Notes: generated by a model from the sequence alone, not told the origin. DNA of 7,377 nucleotides from Candidatus Bathyarchaeota archaeon (GCA_007050885.1 SMYQ01000272.1:1-7377); one strand, 5' to 3'. Numbered from the stretch's first letter, positions 1-7,205 are shown. Made by a program: numbers and translations.

Positions 1-20
1 ATCATGATTGCCTAACGCTC

Positions 21-30
21 TTATAAAAAC
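21..30 (-). promoter_or_regulatory. TATA-box-like element directed out of the left edge
   Basis: On the minus strand this reads GTTTTTATAA, a good match to an archaeal TATA box. Its usual start point, about 25 bases downstream, falls at the very left edge of the window. It would therefore serve a minus-strand gene lying outside the window. A minus-strand ATG at 3-5 sits only about 16 bases from the box, so the real start codon is probably further left. The call rests on motif shape and position only. Confidence 0.4.
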
Positions 31-242
31 GATTCATTAGTTGAAGTCTTATCAGTTGTTGATGAAGGAAGTGGACGGCAACCAAGAAGGGGAGTGAATT
101 AGTTCTTTCAGTGAAGAGTTAATATAATTTGACTTATCCCATCCCATTTAGTTTCCTTCCCTGCGGGATAATGCATTTCAATGTTGATTGAATTACCGTT
201 TTAAATAAGCTCATTTGTATCATTTTTGAATAAACTTGGAGG

Positions 243-248
243 AAAAAA
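243..248 (-). terminator. Possible T-run terminator of the ABC operon
   Basis: On the minus strand a run of six T begins about 22 bases after the permease stop codon and is followed by a pyrimidine-rich stretch. Archaeal RNA polymerase commonly terminates at such T-runs without a strong hairpin. The flanking AAAAC/GTTTT arms are too short to count as a stem. The position right behind the last gene of an operon supports the call, but a T-run of six is modest. Confidence 0.35.
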
Positions 249-269
249 CTGAGGGTTTTCGTTGGGTAA

Positions 270-1916
270 TTATTCCTGTCTTAGGTAGGAATGAGCTGAC
301 CAACTAAGTAGAATAACCACGAGAAGAATAGTATAGGGGGTAATGAGCAGCGAGCTTACGAGCATGAGTGGGATCCCACTGGGAACGAAGCCAAGCTGAA
401 AGAGTAGAACTGGGATGATGGCTATCCATGAGATGACAGGAAAGGTAATCATAAGAGCTATTGGTGTTTCATTTTTCGCTCGTGATGCAAAGGGATAGCG
501 GCTACCTAATCCCAAGCCGATGGCTGTGGCGATTGGAATAGAGTGGGGGAGGATAGCAAGGGCAATTGGAAGCAGAGAAAGGCTGCCTAAAAATACTGCA
601 AAGTAAATCGCGAAAGGTATGGCTAGGGCAAAGGGGGTTAATAGGAGTTGTAGGTATTTGATGGTGGTGAAGTGTAAAGGAGTCAATGAGGACAAGCGTA
701 CAAGATGGAATGTGCCTCTTTCACCATGAAAGGGATCTGATGATGAGATAGCAAGGAGTGGAATGATGACAACAAGCAATACAGCGTAAAGTGTTTCGAT
801 GAGCGGAAGATACTCAATAGGAAGAGGGAAAACGGAGCCAAAAGCAGGAGCTAGACCAATGAAAATCAAGGCGAAGACAAAGTTGACGATTAACCCACCC
901 ACATAGAACGCTTTACCGGGTTTACGGAGACCAGTTAGGAAATCCTTCTTGAGGAACGCTCGAAAAGGCGATTTTGTAGGAGCATATTTCACGGGGAGTC
1001 GACGTAAGGCGCCGATGTTCGTTCCTTTTCGCCGCGCCACCGTAGCGATTTCCTCATAGAGATCGATTGTAATCTTATCCGTGAACCATCTAGTCATAAT
1101 CACGACAAAACCATAAAGAATGAGCAACTGAATAAAGACCAAGGGAAGAGCAGGAAGGAGGAAGGCTGTAAAGGCCCCATCGGAGCCTGGTGCAGCCCCG
1201 CTGAAGAGCATGCCCACAAGCGTATTGGCCATATTAAGTGTCGGTGAGGGTACGTAAAGACCACCGACAACCCAAACCGGACTCAAAAGCAAGATGATGC
1301 CAATGATCAAGACCACATAGAACATTGTTCGAAATATGCGCTGATGTGGACGGTTTTGGGAAACAAATTTTCGTAGAGCATAGAGACCTTGGGTAGCAAC
1401 CGATCCGATTTCTCCCAAGAGAAATACGACAAGAAGGAACAAGAAAAAGATCTCCCAAGTTAATCCAAAGTGTGATCCAAAATACCACAGGATGGGTTGA
1501 ACAGCGAGGATTACGTAGAGAAACAGCGTTATTCGCCTTGGAATAGCGCGTAGGTATTTTGCGGTATAAAATACATGCCCTTGCATGGGGGCTGGCAGGA
1601 GATAATCGGCATCGGCGGGTTCAGTTTCAGAGCCTAAAGGGACGCCTAGGACGGCTTTGATGATTTGCTGAGCGATGAGGAGTGAAATAATTCCATAGAC
1701 TAGCCAGATGGTGTTGACGCCAAGAAACCCACTGTCAACAATTATCCGATACATTGACCCACGAATTGATGTTGGCATCACGAAGATAAAGACCCAAAGC
1801 AACCAAACAACTAGTAGCACTATGGCTATAGAAACGATTTGCAAAGCGATAAAGGCGGGTTGGCGAATTGATTTACGTATGTAATTCCCCATCCGCCGAA
1901 ATTCCCATCGTGTCAC
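270..1916 (-). CDS. ABC-2-type exporter permease, duplicated (about 12 TM)
   Basis: A 548-residue polytopic membrane protein forming the channel of an ABC exporter with the ATPase encoded just upstream; the substrate is unknown. About 12 hydrophobic segments can be picked out, near residues 21-47, 66-90, 130-145, 153-172, 199-219, 250-275, 336-358, 370-390, 425-445, 447-470, 485-510 and 515-540. Two halves look alike. Each opens with a basic amphipathic stretch (residues 4-20 and 319-334). Each then has, after its second hydrophobic segment, an acidic-to-basic loop ending in FYTAKYL (117-122) or FTTIKYL (416-422), as in ABC-2 permeases. It could belong to the 'putative ABC exporter' group of large Firmicute and archaeal permeases, which is my inference. 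The GTG start lies 20 bases after the ATPase stop and has no clear ribosome-binding site, so translation may be coupled. ATG at codon 9 (1890-1892) is an alternative start. Confidence 0.85.
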   Translation of the reverse strand: MTRWEFRRMGNYIRKSIRQPAFIALQIVSIAIVLLVVWLLWVFIFVMPTSIRGSMYRIIVDSGFLGVNTIWLVYGIISLLIAQQIIKAVLGVPLGSETEPADADYLLPAPMQGHVFYTAKYLRAIPRRITLFLYVILAVQPILWYFGSHFGLTWEIFFLFLLVVFLLGEIGSVATQGLYALRKFVSQNRPHQRIFRTMFYVVLIIGIILLLSPVWVVGGLYVPSPTLNMANTLVGMLFSGAAPGSDGAFTAFLLPALPLVFIQLLILYGFVVIMTRWFTDKITIDLYEEIATVARRKGTNIGALRRLPVKYAPTKSPFRAFLKKDFLTGLRKPGKAFYVGGLIVNFVFALIFIGLAPAFGSVFPLPIEYLPLIETLYAVLLVVIIPLLAISSSDPFHGERGTFHLVRLSSLTPLHFTTIKYLQLLLTPFALAIPFAIYFAVFLGSLSLLPIALAILPHSIPIATAIGLGLGSRYPFASRAKNETPIALMITFPVISWIAIIPVLLFQLGFVPSGIPLMLVSSLLITPYTILLVVILLSWSAHSYLRQE

Positions 1917-1936
1917 TGTTGCTGAATCAACTGTTT

Positions 1937-2710
1937 TCAGAGTCGTTCTCGCCCCTTCAGGGTTCTAATATAATAATTCTCTAAAGCGGCACCCCCGCCG
2001 ACTTCACGTCGAAGCTCTTCAACTGATCCCGAAGCAACCTTCACTCCTTCGGAGAGAATGGTGAATTCATCGCTGACTTCTTCAGCTACATTAAGATTAT
2101 GGGTTGATAGAATGACAGTGTTTCCATTCTCAGCGAGTTCACGGATTATGCGTTTCAGAACGTAACCACCTTCAGGATCAAGTCCATATAGTGGCTCATC
2201 CATGAGTAGAACCTTAGGGTTTCGAATCAACAACGCGGTCAGCAGAGCTCTTTGGAGCATTCCACGTGACAGTTCACCAAGATATTTGTTTAGAAAACCG
2301 CTGATTTCGAACCGCTCAATATATTCTAACCGACGCCGATGGAAGTCATCTTCCGGAACACTGAAGAGACTTCCAATGAATATCAGAAATTCATCGACAG
2401 TAAGTGTATCATATGCTGCTGGAGTATCTGGAAGAAAACCAAGATTAGTTTTAGCATTCCAAGATTCACGAAGCAAGTCGTATCCCATGATAAAGATGCT
2501 GCCCCGATTCGGGCGACTAAGTCCAGCAATTAACCGGAGTGTTGTGGTTTTCCCTGCTCCATTGGGACCAACTAGTGCGTGAACGACTCCTTGTGGAATC
2601 TTGAGGGTAAGTCGATTCACAGCCAAAATACCTGGAGGGAAGATTTTACTCAATCGATACGTTTCCATGGCTGGAGTTTGCCCTCTTGTTTTCCTTCGTG
2701 CATTTGCCAT
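1937..2710 (-). CDS. ABC transporter ATP-binding protein
   Basis: The cytoplasmic nucleotide-binding subunit (257 residues) that powers the permease encoded 20 bases downstream. Motifs appear in order: Walker A GPNGAGKTT (48-56), a Q-loop region reading LPDTP (93-97), a signature loop LSRGM (147-151), Walker B VLLMDEP (167-173), the D-loop GLDP (176-179) and the switch histidine in STH (H204). The signature lacks the usual LSGGQ, and the Q-loop glutamine appears to be Asp95. Both substitutions are common in ABC-2/exporter-type ATPases, so it should still be active. The C-terminal tail (about 225-257) is short, with no fused extra domain. The ATG start is supported by GAGGT seven bases upstream. 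The next in-frame ATG (codon 15) has no ribosome-binding site, so the basic N-terminal extension is probably real. Family assignment is firm, substrate unknown. Confidence 0.95.
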   Translation of the reverse strand: MANARRKTRGQTPAMETYRLSKIFPPGILAVNRLTLKIPQGVVHALVGPNGAGKTTTLRLIAGLSRPNRGSIFIMGYDLLRESWNAKTNLGFLPDTPAAYDTLTVDEFLIFIGSLFSVPEDDFHRRRLEYIERFEISGFLNKYLGELSRGMLQRALLTALLIRNPKVLLMDEPLYGLDPEGGYVLKRIIRELAENGNTVILSTHNLNVAEEVSDEFTILSEGVKVASGSVEELRREVGGGAALENYYIRTLKGRERL

Positions 2711-2714
2711 TCCT

Positions 2715-2722
2715 TTGACCTC
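2715..2722 (-). promoter_or_regulatory. Ribosome-binding site of the ABC ATPase gene
   Basis: On the minus strand the sequence GAGGT, within GCGAGGTC, lies seven bases before the ATG at 2708-2710. It matches the archaeal 16S rRNA tail and decides the start in favour of the first ATG rather than codon 15. Confidence 0.6.
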
Positions 2723-2736
2723 GCTTTAGGCAAGTC

Positions 2737-2776
2737 ATCCAGGCTGCTTTTTTAATCCTTTTTTCCAAGCCTGGAT
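2737..2776. repeat. Perfect 9-bp inverted repeat, candidate operator
   Basis: ATCCAGGCT (2737-2745) and AGCCTGGAT (2768-2776) are exact reverse complements separated by 22 bases. The arm centres are 31 bases apart, close to three helical turns, so two protein subunits could bind the same DNA face. The loop consists of two T-rich tracts around AATCC. The repeat sits between the probable transcription start and the start codon of the ABC ATPase gene, where an archaeal repressor site or an mRNA hairpin would be expected. Function is inferred from position. Confidence 0.5.
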
Positions 2777-2803
2777 AATATTGCCAAATGCTATAGATTA
2801 TCC
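2773..2803. repeat. Second inverted repeat GGATAAT/ATTATCC
   Basis: GGATAAT (2773-2779) and ATTATCC (2797-2803) form perfect seven-base arms around 17 bases. The left arm shares GGAT with the right arm of the nine-base repeat, so the two are interlocked. The right arm directly abuts the TATA-like box at 2804-2812. It may be a second operator half, or part of an activator or repressor site. No regulator gene is visible nearby. Confidence 0.35.
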
Positions 2804-2812
2804 TATTATAAC
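2804..2812 (-). promoter_or_regulatory. TATA-like promoter of the ABC operon
   Basis: On the minus strand this reads TTATAATAG, a plausible archaeal TATA box. Transcription would start near 2782, giving a leader of about 70 bases that contains the inverted repeat and the GAGGT site. A second A/T element (CTATAG, about 2790-2796) is an alternative. Confidence 0.35.
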
Positions 2813-2866
2813 TTACTTAGATGGCAAATATGGGAATATTCGAAAGAACTGATGGTTGTTTGAGGC

Positions 2867-3127
2867 TCAATTAGCTTGTGGGCTATGCACTGGCTCGAGT
2901 AGTGGGGGTGTGGTGTTGGCAAGAACATATAAACCAACAAAAAAGAGGACAATGAAAATTGCTGAAGCAATAAAAAAGAAGCTGGTCTTGAAAAAATCTG
3001 AACCAAGAATCGGATATCCTGCTGGCCAGAAGGGAGAGGTCCAGCCAACTGCAAACACAATCGAAGCGATTGTTATGAGAACCATGCCCAGAATCCATCG
3101 ACCGCGATCAGACCGAGGTTGTGTCAT
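2867..3127 (-). CDS. Small two-helix membrane protein, unknown function
   Basis: An 86-residue protein that I do not recognise. It has a short basic N terminus (residues 1-11, several Arg), a first hydrophobic segment at about 12-30 and an aromatic, proline-rich link at about 30-46 (containing FWPAGYP). A strongly hydrophobic, Phe-rich second segment spans about 47-70, followed by a polar Pro-rich tail. By the positive-inside rule both ends are probably cytoplasmic, with the link outside. The ATG is preceded by no good ribosome-binding site, but a TATA-like element lies about 25 bases upstream, which suits a leaderless mRNA. It starts 73 bases after the Ca2+ pump gene on the same strand and ends 156 bases before the ABC operon. 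A role with the pump is possible only by proximity. Open frames overlap it on both strands, but only this frame gives a protein-like hydrophobic pattern. Confidence 0.7.
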   Translation of the reverse strand: MTQPRSDRGRWILGMVLITIASIVFAVGWTSPFWPAGYPILGSDFFKTSFFFIASAIFIVLFFVGLYVLANTTPPLLEPVHSPQAN

Positions 3128-3148
3128 GCTTCAAACCACGTATAAGAA

Positions 3149-3158
3149 ATACTATATG
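3149..3158 (-). promoter_or_regulatory. TATA-like promoter of the small membrane protein gene
   Basis: On the minus strand the stretch contains ATATAGTAT. Its centre is about 25 bases before the ATG at 3125-3127, so the predicted start coincides with the start codon. Absence of a ribosome-binding site agrees with a leaderless transcript. It suggests the gene is transcribed on its own rather than only by read-through from the P-type ATPase gene. Confidence 0.4.
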
Positions 3159-3200
3159 CGGAGGAGTCTGTTTTATCATATTTTGCCTTAACTGTTTCCC

Positions 3201-6056
3201 TTACTTGGCAGGTAATTTGGGTTTTATGGTCTCTGGTGAACCGCCTGGTTGCTGGGCTCGATGGCGAATGAATAATTTGAAGACCTCGACAACTAAGAAT
3301 ACTGATGCAGACAGTAAAACAACCAGTGCCCAGTCCTGGAGCGTTAAGGGGACCGTGCGGAAGACTACTTGTAGAGGCGGGAAATACACAATAAGCAAGT
3401 GAAGGACAATCGATATTCCAATTGCTACGAGAAGATATCGATTTTTCATGAATCCGACTTGGAAGAGCGAAAGATGCCCTGAACGTGAATTCAGTGCATG
3501 GACCATTTGGGTCATGACAAGCACTGTTAATGCTAGTGTGCCTGAACGAAGAACCGCTTCATCAGGAGACAGCCCGAGTCCTGAAGGATTTGTAAGATTC
3601 AGCATTGAAACGGTGTAGATCCAAAGTGTTGCAAAAGCTATCGTTATCCCCACTATCCATATGAGGGTCCAGACCTGTCTGGTGATGACCCCTTCTTCAG
3701 GATTGCGGGGTCCCCGTTTCATTACATCGGGTTCCATTGGGTCCATCCCAAGAGCGAGGGCTGGTAGTCCGTCTGTGACGAGGTTAATAAACAGAATTTG
3801 AATAGCCAACAAGGGAAGAGGCCATTGGAAGAAGACGGAAAGGGTAATGCTTGCAAGAAATATTACAAGAATTTCTCCTGCGTTACAAGAGAGTAGATAG
3901 GAGACGAATTTGCGAGTATTATCGCCAATTCCACGCCCTTCCTCAATGGCATTGACGATGGATGCATAATTGTCATCCGTTAGAATCATGTCGGAGGCTT
4001 CTTTTGCCACATCTGTACCAGTGACCCCCATGGCGATGCCGATATCTGCATATTTGAGGGCGGGAGCATCGTTGACTCCATCTCCCGTCATGGCGGTGAT
4101 GTGCCCTCGGGATTTCAGTGCTTGAACAATCCGCAGCTTATGTTCTGGTGAAACTCGGGCATAAACCCGGACTTGTGGAGCAGCATCAGTAAGGTCTTCA
4201 TCAGAAAGGGCATCTAGGGCATTGCCTGTTAAGACAGCATCGTCTTCCTCAAACATCCCGAGTTCATTGGCAATCGCTACCGCAGTATATTGATTATCTC
4301 CCGTAATCATGACTGATTTAATTCCTGCACCCTTAGCAATTTTTATGGAATCAAAGACTTCTGGCCGGGGTGGATCCATCATTCCCGCCAACCCAACAAA
4401 GATTAGATCAAACTCTACTCCTTCGGGAGAAATGTCGCTGAGGTCTTCGGGGCACACACGGTAAGCCATCGCAAGAACCCGTAAGGCCTTGTTTGCCATT
4501 TTATCATTATTACTTAGAATCTCTGCTCGTTGCTCTTTGGAGAGTGGCTGAATGCCATTTCCTGTGAAAATATGTGTGCTCTGGTTAAGCACGACCTCTG
4601 GTGCTCCTTTCACATAAGCGATGGTTTCATTTTCTGGGGTGTCGTTCAAGGTTGACATCCGTTTACGTTCTGGATCGAAGGGAAGCTCGGCGATACGAGG
4701 ATAGTCGTCATAGAGCTGATCGGAGTATCCTGCTTTTTGTGCCGCGACCACAAGGGCACCCTCCGTTGGATCTCCAATGATTTCCCATCCATCGTTATGC
4801 TGGCGAACAATTGCATTGCTACACAGAGAACCGATTCTAAGCAGCAAAGCGAGTTGTTCATTTTTCAGAGGCTCAATCTTTTCGTTCTCAAAAAAGAATT
4901 CACCTTTGGGTGAATAACCGGCTCCAGTGACAGACACCGAATAGCCTGGTACGAACAGCTCTCGGACAGTCATTTCATCCTTTGTGAGGGTTCCGGTTTT
5001 ATCTGAACAAATAATATCAGCAGAGCCTAAAGTTTCCACTGCGGGGAGTCGGCGAATTATAGCGTTCCGTTTCACCATCCGTTGGACCCCCAAGGCTAGC
5101 GTAATCGTAACAACAGCCGGTAATCCTTCAGGAATCGCGGCTACTGCCAAAGCGACGGCAATCACGAACAAGTCAAGAAAGGTTGAAAAGTCTAGATTCG
5201 CCATCAGCCAAGCTACTACAACTTGGACGGTGAGTACAACCATACAGATGATGAGAATGGCAATGCCCAGTTGTCTCCCCAATCGCCGCATTCGTTTCTG
5301 TTGCGGGGTTTCTTTTTCCCCGACTTCTGAAATGAACCCGGCAATACGGCCAATTTCCGTATTCATGCCGGTATTAGTTACCACCGCTAGCCCCCGACCC
5401 GATGTTATTGCAGTGCTGGCACGGACCATGTTGGCTTGATCGGCTAAGGGTATGTTCCGATCGAAGATTTTGTTGGCCACCTTCTTAGTTGGCATTGATT
5501 CACCGGTGAGCGAAGCTTCATCAGTGTAAATGTTATGTGATTCGATAAGACGTGCATCAGCAGGAAGTCGATCCCCCATCTCCAAACGTAGTATATCGCC
5601 TGGGACCACTTCTGTAGCGGGTATATTGATCGGTTCCCCATCACGCAGAACATGGGCTTGTGGTGCTGCCATCTTCTGTAGGGCTTCAATGGATTTCTCA
5701 GCACGATATTCTTGGGTGAAGCCCAAGATAGCGTTGATTACCACAATGATCATGATGACGATGGCGTCTATGGGTGGTTCGTTGTGGCCTGGGATGGTGA
5801 GATTCGCGTATACATTGACAACCAATGAGATGACTGCTGCGAAAATGAGAATAATAACAAGGGTTTCTTTGAATTGTGAGAGAAACATGGATAAGGGGCC
5901 AGGCCCTTTGATCTCTTCAAGGGTGTTGGGACCATATTCAGTCAATCGCTTTTGTGCTTCTTTCTGGCTTAGCCCTTCTTCTGTTACCTCGAGTTGTTTC
6001 ATGACTGTAGCAGCATCTTGGGTGTGAGGAAGAAGCTTTTCTGTCGTCAAGGACAC
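3201..6056 (-). CDS. P-type Ca2+-transporting ATPase (type II)
   Basis: A full-length 951-residue cation pump of the SERCA/PMR1/PacL type that exports Ca2+ (possibly Mn2+) across the cytoplasmic membrane using ATP. The order is an N-terminal cation-ATPase domain (about 8-75), TM1-2 (62-83, 96-115), actuator loop with TGES (184-187), TM3-4 (262-323) with PEGLP (309-313), and phosphorylation Asp352 in DKTGTLT. The nucleotide domain has KGAPE (483-487), followed by DPPR (561-564), TGD (585-587) and TGDGVNDAP (657-665). TM5-10 end near residue 930. Ion-site residues match SERCA: Glu310 (M4), Asn725 and Glu728 (M5), Asn758, Thr761 and Asp762 (M6). The M8 position of SERCA Glu908 is Gln850. PEGLPAVVT indicates Ca2+ rather than Na+/K+ specificity. 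The GTG start is supported by an in-frame TAG eight codons upstream; Met19 is an alternative. There is no extended C-terminal regulatory domain. Confidence 0.96.
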   Translation of the reverse strand: MSLTTEKLLPHTQDAATVMKQLEVTEEGLSQKEAQKRLTEYGPNTLEEIKGPGPLSMFLSQFKETLVIILIFAAVISLVVNVYANLTIPGHNEPPIDAIVIMIIVVINAILGFTQEYRAEKSIEALQKMAAPQAHVLRDGEPINIPATEVVPGDILRLEMGDRLPADARLIESHNIYTDEASLTGESMPTKKVANKIFDRNIPLADQANMVRASTAITSGRGLAVVTNTGMNTEIGRIAGFISEVGEKETPQQKRMRRLGRQLGIAILIICMVVLTVQVVVAWLMANLDFSTFLDLFVIAVALAVAAIPEGLPAVVTITLALGVQRMVKRNAIIRRLPAVETLGSADIICSDKTGTLTKDEMTVRELFVPGYSVSVTGAGYSPKGEFFFENEKIEPLKNEQLALLLRIGSLCSNAIVRQHNDGWEIIGDPTEGALVVAAQKAGYSDQLYDDYPRIAELPFDPERKRMSTLNDTPENETIAYVKGAPEVVLNQSTHIFTGNGIQPLSKEQRAEILSNNDKMANKALRVLAMAYRVCPEDLSDISPEGVEFDLIFVGLAGMMDPPRPEVFDSIKIAKGAGIKSVMITGDNQYTAVAIANELGMFEEDDAVLTGNALDALSDEDLTDAAPQVRVYARVSPEHKLRIVQALKSRGHITAMTGDGVNDAPALKYADIGIAMGVTGTDVAKEASDMILTDDNYASIVNAIEEGRGIGDNTRKFVSYLLSCNAGEILVIFLASITLSVFFQWPLPLLAIQILFINLVTDGLPALALGMDPMEPDVMKRGPRNPEEGVITRQVWTLIWIVGITIAFATLWIYTVSMLNLTNPSGLGLSPDEAVLRSGTLALTVLVMTQMVHALNSRSGHLSLFQVGFMKNRYLLVAIGISIVLHLLIVYFPPLQVVFRTVPLTLQDWALVVLLSASVFLVVEVFKLFIRHRAQQPGGSPETIKPKLPAK

Positions 6057-6118
6057 GTCCGTCCATATATCGCAGATCTAACGCAAGCGTTTTTCAATAT
6101 GGCATTCAGCACGTCTCA

Positions 6119-6127
6119 TTTATTTAA
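6119..6127 (-). promoter_or_regulatory. TATA-like promoter of the P-type ATPase gene
   Basis: On the minus strand this reads TTAAATAAA within the 114-base gap after subunit E. A start near 6097 would give a leader of about 40 bases. The GTG start is preceded only by a weak GGACGGAC, so initiation strength is unclear. The box suggests independent transcription, although read-through from the H-E pair cannot be excluded. Confidence 0.3.
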
Positions 6128-6170
6128 CGTTGTGCGTCATAAAGTTTTAAGCTTCAGCTCCGGGGTGAAC

Positions 6171-6824
6171 TTATTCACGGGGCTTTTCAGTTTTCACTTC
6201 GATTGGGAAGAGGATTTTGGCAATGGCGTTGCGGTATTTGACGTCAACTTGGGTTAGGAGCGTTTCAACTCGGTAATCGACGGTTATGTTGCCCTCCTTG
6301 TTTTGAACCATGACACCGCCAATCGCATCAATGGCCTGTTTTCCAACAGAAACCTTGGTAGTTTGCCCAGCTTGCTTTGAGATTGCTGTTCCGAGACCGG
6401 TGATTTTTAAAATAATGGGTTGATCCTCCTTGCGGACAAGGACGACTATATCCCCACCACCTATTTGGATTCCTGCGTTGGTGATGAGATTCTTGAGAAA
6501 AGTTTTGTATTGAGCTGACTCCCTTTCTTTCTCAAACTGCTTCCGAGCCTGTTGGAAAGCTTCATTGATCATAGCCGCTTTTGCATTCATGACCCGCATA
6601 TGGGCATCGTTTCGAGCCTTCCCGAGGATCCGGTCACCAGTTCCTTGAGCCATTTGTTTTCGACGGGCAGCCCAACCAGCTAGATTTGATTGAGCGTTCT
6701 CCAAGGCTTCTTCAGTGAGTTGCCGGGCGGCGACTTCAGCGTCCTCAACAATCTTTTTAGCTTGCGCTTTGGCTTCATCAATGATTGCCTTTTCAATTTG
6801 ATCTGCAGGAGAAAACGCACTCAT
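6171..6824 (-). CDS. atpE: A-type ATP synthase subunit E (peripheral stalk)
   Basis: A 217-residue subunit that pairs with subunit H to form the peripheral stalk (stator) of the archaeal A1Ao ATP synthase. The stalk holds the A3B3 head still while the rotor turns. Residues 1 to about 105 are a charged Ala/Glu/Lys/Arg-rich helix suited to a coiled coil. Residues about 110-210 form the globular head-binding domain, with a GGVMVQNKEGNI stretch (169-180) typical of the family and a C-terminal helix ending in KILF (203-206). Length is close to the family norm of roughly 180-210 residues. The start codon overlaps the stop of subunit H (ATGA at 6821-6824) and is preceded by a strong GGGGGTG, so the two are probably translated at matched levels. 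No other ATP synthase gene follows; a P-type pump is next. The symbol follows the archaeal subunit letter and must not be confused with bacterial subunit c or epsilon. Confidence 0.93.
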   Translation of the reverse strand: MSAFSPADQIEKAIIDEAKAQAKKIVEDAEVAARQLTEEALENAQSNLAGWAARRKQMAQGTGDRILGKARNDAHMRVMNAKAAMINEAFQQARKQFEKERESAQYKTFLKNLITNAGIQIGGGDIVVLVRKEDQPIILKITGLGTAISKQAGQTTKVSVGKQAIDAIGGVMVQNKEGNITVDYRVETLLTQVDVKYRNAIAKILFPIEVKTEKPRE

Positions 6825-7147
6825 TTTGCTGCACCCCCAAACGAATAGATTGCAGAAACAATAAAGTCGACCGTTTTCTTAATATGCTTCTTTGCTTGCT
6901 CTTCAATTGCAGCAGCTTCATTGTCCGCCTTGGCGAGTATCGTCTTCGCCTGAGTCTGGGCTTTCTTCTCGATTCCCTGCTGAAGGGCGGTAATTTCTTC
7001 GGTGAGCTGGCTCCGAACATTTGGTTCGGTTTCCCGAATCTTACGCTCAGCGTCTCGTTTGATTTCCTCAGCTTTACTTTGAGCTTTTTCGATTATTTTC
7101 GCCGCTTCAGCTTCAGCTTTTTGTACACCGTTTAAGACCTCGCTCAT
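6821..7147 (-). CDS. ahaH: A-type ATP synthase subunit H (peripheral stalk)
   Basis: A 108-residue, almost wholly helical protein, rich in Ala, Glu, Lys and Gln with heptad and hendecad-like spacing. This is typical of the A-ATPase H subunit (bacterial V-type G). Its right-handed coiled coil with subunit E forms the stator stalk. The N terminus (VLNGVQKAEAEAAKIIEKA, residues 4-22) is the most recognisable family segment, and the C terminus (about 88-108) carries the hydrophobic IVSAIYSF patch expected to contact E. I chose ATG at 7145-7147, giving MSEVLNG, because GGTG lies six bases upstream. The frame is open to a TTG at 7157-7159, which would place that site inside the gene. It is first of a two-gene H-E operon. 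In many euryarchaea H is followed by subunits I and K, which are absent here. Confidence 0.9.
   Translation of the reverse strand: MSEVLNGVQKAEAEAAKIIEKAQSKAEEIKRDAERKIRETEPNVRSQLTEEITALQQGIEKKAQTQAKTILAKADNEAAAIEEQAKKHIKKTVDFIVSAIYSFGGAAK
6832..6838 (-). promoter_or_regulatory. Ribosome-binding site of subunit E inside subunit H
   Basis: GGGGGTG on the minus strand lies within the last codons of the H gene, seven bases before the E start codon. It is the strongest such site in the window. Combined with the ATGA overlap it suggests that E is initiated efficiently on the shared mRNA. Confidence 0.6.
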
Positions 7148-7205
7148 TCTCAACACCAAAGCATCATTCAGTTTTGTTATTAGTCGCTTTTCAACGATGA
7201 CCTTT

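Larger units (their letters stand above)
1..269. other. Intergenic region without a convincing gene
   Basis: All plus-strand frames are closed within the first few codons, and no long minus-strand frame exists. The region holds the outward TATA-like element and the T-run listed separately. It also has one perfect short inverted repeat (TTCAAT at 177-182, ATTGAA at 187-192, four-base loop) and one GGATAAT heptamer at 166-172. A TTATTTAAA element at about 201-209 on the minus strand could be another promoter, but no supported gene follows it. Confidence 0.6.

Noticed and set aside
52..147. Minus-strand 31-codon frame starting MGWDKSN with GGAAGG seven bases upstream and a TTATTTAAA box further up
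   Set aside because: The composition is Ser/Asn-rich and random-looking. It has no hydrophobic or repeated pattern, and nothing beyond chance start signals supports it.
177..192. TTCAAT-GTTG-ATTGAA short inverted repeat
   Set aside because: Six-base arms in an A/T-rich gap are expected by chance, and no gene start or end lies close enough to give it a role.
238..242. Plus-strand GGAGG resembling a strong ribosome-binding site
   Set aside because: No ATG or GTG follows at a usable distance, and the first ATG (290) is closed after two codons.
2746..2767. T-rich loop of the nine-base inverted repeat as a plus-strand terminator
   Set aside because: No plus-strand gene precedes it, and the T tracts lie within the loop rather than after the stem.
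2806..3060. Minus-strand 84-codon frame overlapping the small membrane protein gene
   Set aside because: It is out of frame with the better-supported 86-residue protein, starts inside it, and runs far into the promoter region of the ABC operon.
2856..3191. Plus-strand 111-codon open frame opposite the small membrane protein
   Set aside because: It is Lys/Arg-rich antisense to two hydrophobic helices, the usual mirror of a minus-strand membrane gene, and has no convincing upstream site.
5530..6027. Plus-strand 165-codon frame opposite the P-type ATPase gene
   Set aside because: It is a shadow of a gene whose minus-strand product has every family motif intact; the peptide is Ser/Arg/Met-rich without domain features.
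6785..7135. Plus-strand 116-codon frame rich in Phe/Leu/Ser opposite subunit H
   Set aside because: The Phe/Leu/Ser richness is what the reverse strand of an Ala/Glu/Lys coiled-coil gene yields.
7148..7159. Upstream TTG start that would lengthen subunit H by four residues
   Set aside because: It would place the GGTG ribosome-binding site inside the gene, and the MSEVLNG start has correct spacing.
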